Source: Craspedostauros australis (taxonomy: Eukaryota > Bacillariophyta > Bacillariophyceae > Mastogloiales > Achnanthaceae). Taken from it: a DNA stretch of 64,000 bases. The DNA lies in NCBI GenBank assembly GCA_026770025.1, contig JAMXDE010000035.1, positions 124,001-188,000 on the forward strand. The letters run 5' to 3'. Made by a program: the position numbers and the translations under genes. Each line of letters starts with the position of its first letter. The stretch's first letter is position 1. The notes beneath the pieces were generated by a model. The model did no database searches. It saw nothing but the letters and a program-made list of their open reading frames with translations, and was not told the DNA's origin. Below are positions 1 through 9,800 of this stretch, piece after piece.

Positions 1-877
1 CAGCATGATGACCCAAACGAAGGCGCGAATGGGCAGAAATTGTACGCGAAAACATACTCCACAGCACATCACATACGCCGTTCTCGTTTCATCCTGATCT
101 ATTCGAATGAATCGAAGGTGCAACGAACAATCAATCACGGACGTTCCATTTTCGAACTCGACAAACAAAGAACACTGACGGAGACAGTGAAACGGACGAC
201 TATCGTGACTTGTCTGTGTCGAACACACGTTTAAATCGTTATACCTCGTATATACGATAACGTTTTCAACCGCAATGACCTCTCCAATGACACCATTGTT
301 TGTTCTCGACTCTCTGCCGCAGTGTCCATAGAATACCGCACAACGAGGAAGGGCAACAGCAGGAACAGCAGTAGCAGAGGGAGGACGGAGAGGAGCGCTG
401 AAACCACCCAACTGCTCTGCTGCACTCTGATATCTCTAGAGCGGAATCTGAGAAACATGAAGAATGATATTGTCTCAAGCGCAACGACAGCGACGTGAGT
501 ATGGATCTTGAAGCTGCGAGATGAGGTAATGTGTATGTGTGCGCGCGATACGTGTGTTTGGAACAGAAGCGCTCAACAAAGTGATGAAAATGAAACCATG
601 ACATCGGAAAGGTTCGACGCCTTCTTCAAGTTCGGTCATGTCGGAGAAGTTGATTAGCCTCAAATCGTGTTAAGCCTCAAGGCAGAGGCGCACACCTGTT
701 GTTTTCCCCTAGCTCCCATCATTGTTCGTGTGGTTACGGTCTGTGCACGTATGCGTGGTTCCACACGAAGACTTCTGTTTCGTTCCTGGACTCTCTTGGT
801 GCGTTCTTGGTGCTTCTTCGAACATGGGTTCGAGGAGCTTCTTATGGCATGTGCGCAAGGTGTTTGTGTCGCGATGG
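1..877. other. no recognisable gene, left flank
   Basis: I see no convincing coding region here. The short ORFs on both strands lack recognisable domains and overlap each other. The stretch lies outside the inverted-repeat pair that starts at 882, so it is probably flanking sequence of that putative element. Confidence 0.4.
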
Positions 878-881
878 ATAA
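878..881. repeat. candidate TSD (ATAA), left
   Basis: ATAA directly precedes the left inverted repeat. The same four bases directly follow the right inverted repeat at 23230-23233. A match this short can occur by chance. Confidence 0.4.
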
Positions 882-1030
882 GACCCGCCTGAGCGAAAAT
901 AGTACACCTTTCTCGGGAAGTCCTCTCAGATTTCCCTATAAATTTAATATGATGTTCCTCTATATGAGAAAGTGACGGATTGACTTTCCTAGAATTGCTA
1001 CACTTTATATTTTATAAGTTATGAGGGCTT
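882..1030 (+). repeat. left copy of ~150-bp inverted repeat
   Basis: It begins GACCCGCCTGAGCGAAAATA and continues with an outer 38 bp almost identical to the reverse complement of 23192-23229 (one C/T difference). Further in, AGAATTG and a TTTATAAGTTATGAGGG-like block recur at exactly the same distance as in the right copy. The alignment is therefore gap-free over about 150 bp, while the sequence between the blocks has diverged. Confidence 0.75.
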
Positions 1031-4000
1031 GAGTTGAGAAATTCCCCACAGTAGCCCGTGCTTTAGGTTTTTAGCTTTCGATCGGACATGGATGCGACTC
1101 GTCATTGTCTTCAAGTTGGACGTCGGCGAGCGGCGAAAATGTCCTTTTTTCCTCTCTGAGACGGACTCACAGCAAGGCACTCGAAGCTGAACTCAGACGT
1201 GTCTACAGTCGTGCAAACGGATCAACATTTCGGCTGTTTTTGGCCCCAATTGATTGCACGCAGTTTCTCGCAGTGGACTTGGAACAGGTGTGGAGGAGAA
1301 AAACTGCATCAGAATGCGATGGTACGTACGTGCACTGCGCTGTACGTACGACATTAGGATGGGATGAAGGTGCAGAGCTATCAGCATATTCCACCAGGTA
1401 TAGTGGGATGTTACTTTTGCCTTTGCTGATGCTGGTAGTACTTCGTGAGCGCGGGAACTGTGATCACTGCCGGGTTCGTTGCACCATGATCTCGCGCGTT
1501 CCACGTGTGGTCTCTCATTTCATACAAGGGGCACGAGACTCTGTGACAAGATAGGTGCAGGAGGATGACGTTCCCATCCTGCGAATCAAAGTTGACCGGT
1601 GGAAACTACAGCACATTCCTGATGTACGCTGCTGTGCTCTTCTCGAGTTGCTGAGTTGCCGAGTCGCCGCGCGTTGCGCCTCTCAGACAGGATTTCGGTG
1701 TCTTGTTGTTGCTGTTGTGGAAGTTTGTGGCTTCATTTTGCTCTTTTCTTGATCACGTTTCATTCCTTTTCCTGGTTCTTTTCCATGTCGCACCCAAAGA
1801 AACGCTCTGTTCTACTTCAGATGTCGGTGGACAGACAGACGTGAGATGTGGTGTTTTGGTGGAAACATGCATGGAACAAAACCAAATCAGATACTGCGCT
1901 CGCGAATTCTGGACTGCTTTGTGCCTGTTGATACACATTCCCAGAAGAATCGTTTCTGGCGCGCCACAAAACTGCGGAGTGGCTCTGCGAGAACAGAATG
2001 ATGTACCGCACTGAACACAAGAAGGGGAGTACAGCAGGAGATCATATAATACATCTGTGTTTTTATCGTACATGCCCACATTTGTATTATTCGCCCATCG
2101 GAGGCTGATGAGGTTAGATCTTGTGATGGATCGGCTGACTTCCGCAGAATCAACATTCCACCGTCAATTCCAACCGTCAACGATGGTGTTGCATCCACAA
2201 GGCGCGCTTGGTGGTCAGCGGCGCAGGCAGACTTGGAGTGCGAGGATTGTCAGCATTGTTACCCTCATGAGATAGGCATGACGATCAGTTCCATGGTGCG
2301 TTATCGTCTCCAGAGTTGGCGTGGATCAAAGACAAGGAACAACAACTATGTGCTGACCGTTTGGACCCCATATTGTGGATTGAGTTTAGGGTATTTGAAT
2401 TGATTTGACAGCGGCGTTGCTTCGAATAACAATTCCTCTTGGTGCTGTGGAACCACAGTTCCATTTTTGCTCCTGGCGACGACATCGATACTGACATGCG
2501 CGTGCGATTTTTTTTTTTGCGCCCATGGATTTGGTATCATCACTCGCTCTCGCTGATCGTCATCATTCTCCGTTGTCTGCTGGGGCCGTTCGTGGCAGTC
2601 TGGGTGGTCACAGAGCAAGCAACAGCCAGCGCCAAACATGAATGGCACCGGCGGTTGATGATTGGTGAACGCTGTTGCACAGGCGGATGCGATTTGTTGT
2701 CTCCCCCAGCGGTTGTTGGATGAGTGACGGACAAGAAGCTGGTGGTGATCGTCTGTACGGAAAGCGTTGGCGTAGATGGATGGGATGTTCTGAGCAATGA
2801 AACAATAGTACCATACTAATGGATGAGGTAGTATGGATGAGGCTGAGAGCTTGTTCCGATTTCCTCGCAAGCACAAACATTTTCGAATTGATGGCGTATG
2901 CTCGTCCTCTCGCCGCGATTGACTTGTGTTTGCGTGAGAGCAAAATGTGAGCCACTGCTCTGCGCCGAGAACTGGTGTCCATTTGCAAGAGAACTGCGCA
3001 TCCTGATTCACAAGCCGAGCGACAAATCGCGCACACTCCAGACTACATTCGTGACTTTCCGATACGACACGACATGACATGACACGCTACTAATACCAGT
3101 ACCATACGTATTGGATAGATTGACGAATGGATGGATGGAGCGAGCTGTGATCATCCCAAGGATACCGTATCGACACACTTGGCGACGAACCATAGTCGCC
3201 GTATTGGTACCATCGCAGGACATGGTGCAGATACGCGGAGCAAACGCCGGTACGTGCAGCCACAAATTGCTACACGCAACTGTGAAAGGGAATGGCGCAA
3301 GTCACCAATTAGCTCATGGGCAGAAGTCAGCACATTTGCTCTTGGAGTCAGTCCAGTTGTACCAGACAATGTTACCAGCATCATGGAGATTGCATTGTAC
3401 TTAGAGCAGAGAATTTGGGATCGATCATTCAAGAATCTTATTCCATTCGGCATGGCGCTTGGTGTCAGCAGCGATGGTGTCCACGTAGCATTCTGTGGCA
3501 ATGCTGCAGGTGCCCACCTTGTGCCTACTCTAGCAATTCACTGATTAGATTCTTATCATTGAATGATAGGTATGCTCATACACTGGACAGTGTACGACAG
3601 CAGCATCATACCCACTCTGGCTTGCACAGGAGCGTGAGAGCCGCAACCTGGAGTTGTGCCGTGCCAACTCCTTGTTTGTCTTGGGTCCTTTGTGTCCAAT
3701 TTCTGGTTCCCCGATTTTCTCCCAAATCAATCTACTGAATTTTTCAATAGTGGTATACGATGTTGTTGTGTGCGTAGCACAATTGCAAACATTACTGCAT
3801 TCATCCTTTGCACGATCCTCTCCGTTGGATGAACTCCATACCTTGATTTCAACGCTTCCGACATACCCACCCACCAATACAATGTATGCGATTCACCCTG
3901 TGCTATTTTTAGTTCGGCGCGTTGTGTTGCCGGATTCTCGTTTTCTCTCGTGTTATGTCTCACGATAAAGTTGCAATATCTTCCCCTTTCCGCTGCGTTC

Positions 4001-4062
4001 ACGGACTCCATCGGTTTCGAAAGCCACATGCCCGGACTGCCGTCATCTTCTTCGTCTTGTCG

Positions 4063-4138
4063 TCTACTTTGTAGTCGTTCAATTTTATTTCGCAATTCCG
4101 CCTGGTGCTATTCCTATGCCAACAAAAGCATACCTATG
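4063..4138 (+). repeat. 76-bp direct repeat, copy 1
   Basis: The block TCTACTTTGTAGTCGTTC through a run ending ATACCTATG is repeated with roughly 80% identity at 4262-4338. The copies are about 199 bp apart. It looks like an old local duplication. Confidence 0.6.
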
Positions 4139-4261
4139 TAGGGACCCCGTGTTATTCTTCGCACAAACATTTTTGCACCCTCACCTGAACGTTTCCATCA
4201 CGCATTCTATCAGTTTCGACGTCTGGAGGGACGAACCACTCTCATCTCCTCCGCCTCATTG

Positions 4262-4338
4262 TTTACTTTGTAGTCGTCCAATTTTTATTTCGCAATTCCG
4301 TCTGGTGCTATTTCTATCCCACCAAATCCATACCCATG
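4262..4338 (+). repeat. 76-bp direct repeat, copy 2
   Basis: Second copy of 4063-4138. Both share TACTTTGTAGTCGT, TATTTCGCAATTCCG and CTGGTGCTATT in the same order. Confidence 0.6.
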
Positions 4339-5245
4339 CAAATTCCGCTCCGTCGACATGCACCTTCTGGAGGGCATCGTCAGTGTCATGCACGATTGGC
4401 GCGATTGAGGTGAGTCTATGCCATTCCAGTTGCATCAACCTTTCGTATTGCGCAATACTGTATGGTGTTTGGCTGATGGGAAAGGGGAGGTTGTGTCTGA
4501 GCGATCTACACGCTCCGAATTGATGTTGCTCGCAATCCTCTTGCGAGGGCTGCGGACTCCGGCAGACTGTGTGTTGACTTTCAATTGCTCGCGGATCCGT
4601 GTGGTGTTGGCCTTTTCGAATTCCACCAATGGAAGGAGATTCACATGGCGTTGATGCAGATGGTTACGCAGGTTTGCGGATGACCTGGATGCTGGAGATG
4701 GTGCGGGGCATGATTTCCTACCGCTTTGCATCACGAGGCCAACGACTCAAGCAACAGAATTGACGATCAGCGACGGCAGTGGACAAATTGCAGCGGCTCC
4801 TGAAATATGTGGAACCACGGACGCGTTCCTGCACCATTGTGAGCGCTGCGCTTTTGCGGTTCCATCATGGTTCGAAGATCGACTTGGCGTCTTCTACTTG
4901 TCTCATACTCGACAATACACTGCATGCCTTGGTCGATGCCCGATCCAGTTTTGTGGTCTTGATCGAAAATGTGGGTGTGGTGTGGGAGTTGTTGTTGTGA
5001 TTTTGGCGCACCTCGGTCAAATCTGATTGGATGGGAATCATCAATGGTTCAGTGTAAATGTCGTTTGTTGCTCACGAAGATGAATGACATTTAGCAAATG
5101 AACAACGAAGAACCAAAGTATGTCCGAAAATCAAGAAAACAACACGATGGGATCACAAATGACAGATTCATGGACCAGCCACCAATCTCCGACGCACCAA
5201 TCAAAAGCAACAGGCAGAACAGAATGTCCGCCCCCAGCGAACTCA

Positions 5246-5630
5246 CATCACACATCACACATCACACATCACACACCACACACCACACACCACACACCAC
5301 ACACCACACACCACACACCACACACCACACACCACACACCACACACCACACACCACACACCACACACCACACACCACACACCACACACCACACACCACAC
5401 ACCACACACCACACACCACACACCACACACCACACACCACACACCACACACCACACACCACACACCACACACCACACACCACACACCACACACCACACAC
5501 CACACACCACACACCACACACCACACACCACACACCACACACCACACACCACACACCACACACCACACACCACACACCACACATCACACATCGCACATCG
5601 CACACCACACACCACACACGATGCACCACA
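5246..5630. repeat. CACACCA 7-bp satellite
   Basis: An almost perfect 7-bp tandem array (unit CACACCA), roughly 45 copies in the core at about 5270-5580. Diverged CACATCA and CACATCG units lie at both edges. All three plus-strand frames stay open through it (Thr-His-His-Thr-Pro repeats) because the period is not a multiple of three; those ORFs are artefacts of the repeat. Confidence 0.9.
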
Positions 5631-5918
5631 CACCCAACGACTGTACTCTTGCCCATTCACTGCGGATACTTCAATCGTCGCATCTGAGACGATCGGAGCC
5701 GACAACCAACGCAATTCGAGATGGCAGCCAACGAAGAACAGATCGATTGTATTCAACCGTGTTGCGTTCGGCCACCAGGGACGTAATCATGATACACACT
5801 CGATCGTCTCTCACGATGCCAATGCAAATGATGAGAAATCGAGGTGACAATCGATGAGAATAAAAAGTAAAATTCAATAGAGAATGAATGGATAGACGGA
5901 TTGATGTAGCACTCGTTG

Positions 5919-5941
5919 CTCTCTCTCTCTCTCTCTCTCTT
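5919..5941. repeat. (CT)n microsatellite
   Basis: About 23 bp of pure CT dinucleotide repeat in non-coding sequence, between the satellite and the copia insertion. Confidence 0.85.
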
Positions 5942-6081
5942 GCACTTGCTCTCTCGTTGTGTTGGCGCCGCGTCACACTCACTCTTTCGCCAGAATAAAA
6001 ATCGCAGATGGTTCCACATACATTCTCCAATCACAACCACGTATGCACCAATGAGCGACCGTTGAACTGTTGCTGCCGATC

Positions 6082-6086
6082 TCGAC
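6082..6086. repeat. copia TSD, left (TCGAC)
   Basis: The five bases directly outside the left LTR equal the five directly outside the right LTR (14597-14601). Five bp is the usual duplication length for copia elements. Confidence 0.9.
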
Positions 6087-6798
6087 TGATAATCAGCAAT
6101 TACACACAGGACAAGAGGGGAGCACCAAACACTGCACTTACTACGCCGCCTGGGTGATCAATCCAATAGGTGAAGTTGGAGATGTTTGGTGTATGTTGTT
6201 GTTGCTAAGTTAGTGTGTCAATTGATGATTGAGTTTGGATTATGAGATGATGATCTCCTATTTCTAATGATGGTGCCTATTGCACGGTTGCTAACATGCT
6301 GCTCGATTACTTCGTGTTGTATCTCGCAGTCTTTCCTAAAACATTGCCCAAGATGGCATGTTGATCTACACGATATCTCGTGTTATCTCCACCTTTGGTC
6401 TTTCTTCATCTCTGTCTGATCTTGTCTGGTCTTGATCTCTGTTTGATCACATATGGATTGATCCGTCTACGTCGGCGGGGTGCATGCATCACCCCTGACG
6501 ATGTTGTTCTGGATCCTAAATGTTGTTGCCACGTGCTCAATGATGCACTCGGCATGGCTAGACAGGTCAGCGTACCATGACTAAAACATAATCTCGATTC
6601 CGAGGATCACAATGACCGATCCTCTGACGTCATTGATGATGTCAGTGCCTACGTCAGGTTCGATGACTGTAGTGACTGAATCTGAATCGTGTATCAAGAC
6701 TCATCCGACTATACTCTCAAATCGAGTCGAATCAGAAAATATTGAATCACGTTCTAGTCACGGGAGATGGGTACCTAATTTCGATCTAGATGTTGATA
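6087..6798 (-). repeat. copia 3' LTR
   Basis: 712 bp, identical to 13885-14596. On the minus strand it starts TATCAACATC and ends GATTATCA, so the termini are TA...CA rather than the canonical TG...CA. The TSD position fixes these borders. Confidence 0.92.
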
Positions 6799-6809
6799 CT
6801 CCCCTATAG
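6799..6809 (-). other. copia polypurine tract
   Basis: Read on the minus strand the bases are CTATAGGGGAG, ending exactly at the 3' LTR border. This is the expected place for the plus-strand DNA primer. Confidence 0.7.
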
Positions 6810-6822
6810 TCGAGAGTCTTGT

Positions 6823-9800
6823 TCATCCACCCAGAGTCTCTCCTTTCCAGAATAGAAGTGGCCTCACTAACGGCCAGTACTTCGCCCATGGAAGGAACTT
6901 GGTCATGACGTCGGCTACGTTTTCCGTTCCGTCTATCTTGCAGAAATGCAGGATCTTCGCAGCTACTGCGGCACGCACGCGATGGTACGCCAATGCGTTG
7001 TGTCGTTTGGACAACACACTGTTGGGAATGGTGGAGGAAGTGATCACGCTCTGGTTGTCTCCGAACATCCAGGCGGGTCCGTCCAGCGGAATTCCCATCG
7101 CACGAAGAGTAAGGCGCATGGCAATCACTTGTTCTGTTGCCTGTCTTGCCGCGACGAATTCCGATCCGTAGGTTGCAGTCTCGACGGTGGTCTGGCGCTT
7201 GCTGAACCATTCGATGGGTGTCTGGTTGAGCAGATGGAGAACACCAGTTGCAGATTTGCCTGTCACTTTGCAGTGCATGAGATTGGCATCTACAAACGTC
7301 GTCATTCGAACTGCCTTGCCTTTGGGTGTTGGATCGTCGTCTGCGGTCTCCTCTTCGGCGTCACCATATACAGAGTACATCCATTCATGGTCAGGAACCT
7401 TGTAGAAGCGCTCGTGATCTGGAATTCCCGTTCTGAACCTGATGGCGGCATCAGAACGCTTTCGGAGGTATCCATACACACGTTTGGCGCGGTCCATGTG
7501 ACCAATCCTGGGTTGGGCTCTGAATCTAGACAAAGTCATCACAGCTGCAGCAATATCAAACCGTCCCAATGTGATGCACCATTGAAGGGCGCCAATGAGT
7601 GATTGGAATTGTCTGGTCTCTACAGGGTTTAGTTCGCGTGATGTGTCTAGCTCTGGGGCATCGTTGTGTTCCATGGGACTGGTGTAGGTCCGTGGAAGCT
7701 CCCCATGCACCTGTTCGTAATTCGCCAGCATCCGTTTGATGTAAGATTGCGGGCTCATAGTCAGGGTTCCGTCTTTGTCTCGGTCGAAGTCTGCGCCGAG
7801 GTGATACTTGATTGGTCCTACACCTTTCAATTTGTACTTGTACTTGTTGATGAGCGTGTCGAAGAATGACTGTGGGTCTTCCATGACGGCCATCAGATCA
7901 TCTACGTACACACAGATGTATTCCCAGCATCTACCAGCATCCCTCATCCACACATCCGGGTCAGCTTTGCACTGAAAGAACTTCATGTCGCGGAGTGTGT
8001 CGGCCAGAGACTCGTGGAATCGAGCACCAGACGTGCGCAGTCCGTAGAGCGCTTTCACAATGATCATCATGTGACCAGCAAACTCTTGGAACTCAGGACC
8101 AGCAACGAAACAGATCTTTTCTTTTGTGTATGCTTCTAGATAGGCGTTACCGATATCACCCACCATGGGCTTGAGGTTGTTGAGTTCTGCAGCAAGCAGT
8201 GCAATCCTGAATGATCTGAGATTGACTACTCCTGCATATGCCATATCCTTGCATGGATCTGTTAGGTGGCCTCCTGCTACGCATCTCGCCTTGTGTCGAA
8301 GGTCGTGTTTCACGTCGTACACCCAGAGGAGCTTGATCTGCTTGTATCCGTCTGGTTTCCGAGCGTTCTTGCCGAGATCCTTGAACGTGCCATACTCGTG
8401 GAGCTGAGCCATTTCTTTTCTCTCAGCGTCTACCCACTTGGAGTTGCCGTTCTTCTCGTCAAGTTGGCGTGCTTCCTTTCCATTCCGTGGAACCTGAACA
8501 CCAAACTTGAAGATAGGACCTTGTGCACGTGTTTTGCGTTTACCAGCATTGATGAGACGGTTGAGTTTCTTCTTTCTCTTTGCTAGTTTACGGAATCGCT
8601 TCCAGCCAGGCAGACCGAGGAGGTTGTTGTCTGCGGCGTACTTTGCACAAGATACAGGGTCATCTTTGGCGATCACATCCAGTGGTTCCATGGTCACACT
8701 GCCATCCTCCCATTGTACCTTTACGTTGTAGGAGGAGCCATTGTACTTGCTGTGATTGGAGTGGAATGGGCCTTCATGACCGGTGATGGCTTTGAAAACG
8801 CACATCTCCCCGTCGCCGATCTCCTGTTCGTGTTGTTGCTCGATGATGTCGGCCAGATCCGTGTACGCGATGAGCTCTTCGGTGTCGTCGTCGCCGTATG
8901 CGATGAGCATCTTGATGTTGTCATGGTTGGCTGCGTCACCGTCCTTGATCTTGCGGATCACTCGAGCTCTCCACTTGAGACCATCCTGTTGATGGAGGAA
9001 GGTCAACCCGAGCAGCTCATCAGGACTGAACTTGGGGACTTTGACTACACCTGGATCTGATTCTCCATGTGATGTGGCTACCAGGTCAGATAGTGCATGC
9101 ACAACGGGTTGTCTAGCCTTAGGTGTGCTGTCACTGTCGAAGTCTTCCGGATTTTCGGTTTCGCTAGCTTCGTCATCCACGTTACCATCCTCCCCAGAAG
9201 CAGGCAGGGGGTAGTCCGCCCGAAGGTTTCGCGCGTCATCAGACACACGTCGGATGCTGGAGCGCGGCAACAGCCGTTGGGTTGCGTCATCTAGTACCCA
9301 GAACGTCAGTTCGTCACCCTTGTGCTCGCACGGTCCAGCCCAGCGTCCACGCCGCTCTTGTGTGGTGCCAGGGAAGGCAGCATTCCCAACCTTGTAGTAC
9401 ACTGGCTCCCACCAGTGGAAGCTGAGGTACTTGCTCACGTCGGGACGTTGGCCTGTGGCGGCTTGGATGGGCGTGATGTGACCGGCCGTGGACTGCGATA
9501 GATGGTTGAACAGTCCCACGACATACAAGGTGCAGATGAGCCAGAACCTGGCAGGGGTGCCAGTGCGGTCCATGATGCCGTTGGTGGTGCGCTTGATATC
9601 CTGGATGCGTCGCTCGACAGGATTCTGATGTTGGTGGTGTGGTTCGGACTGGTGGTCTGCGATGCAGTACTGCCGGAGGATGTCTTTCATCTTGCCTCCG
9701 ATCTGCGCTGTGGCGTTGTCGGACATCAACACGTCCATGGCACCATGCTCCCGAATGAAGTCTTGCACAACATGGGGAACATGGGATTCGCTTGCCAGAG

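Larger units (their letters stand above)
1031..5245. other. 4.2 kb without recognisable genes
   Basis: There are many short overlapping ORFs on both strands; the longest is 244 codons on the minus strand at 2346-3080. None has a domain or motif I recognise. Apart from one pair of 76-bp direct repeats (4063 and 4262) I see no organised structure. It is most simply read as decayed or non-coding interior of the putative large transposon. Confidence 0.4.

Noticed and set aside
2346..3080. 244-codon minus-strand ORF with some Cys/His pairs
   Set aside because: No family pattern; the zinc-finger spacing is not regular, and other frames overlap it. It is probably chance.
5098..5857. ORFs of about 245 codons with Thr-His-His-Thr-Pro repeats, and Cys/Val-rich minus-strand ORFs
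   Set aside because: They are a by-product of the CACACCA satellite, which leaves several frames open.
6380..6580. 66-codon ORF present twice, identically (also 14178-14378)
   Set aside because: It lies within the two LTR copies, antisense to the element transcript, and has no recognisable content.
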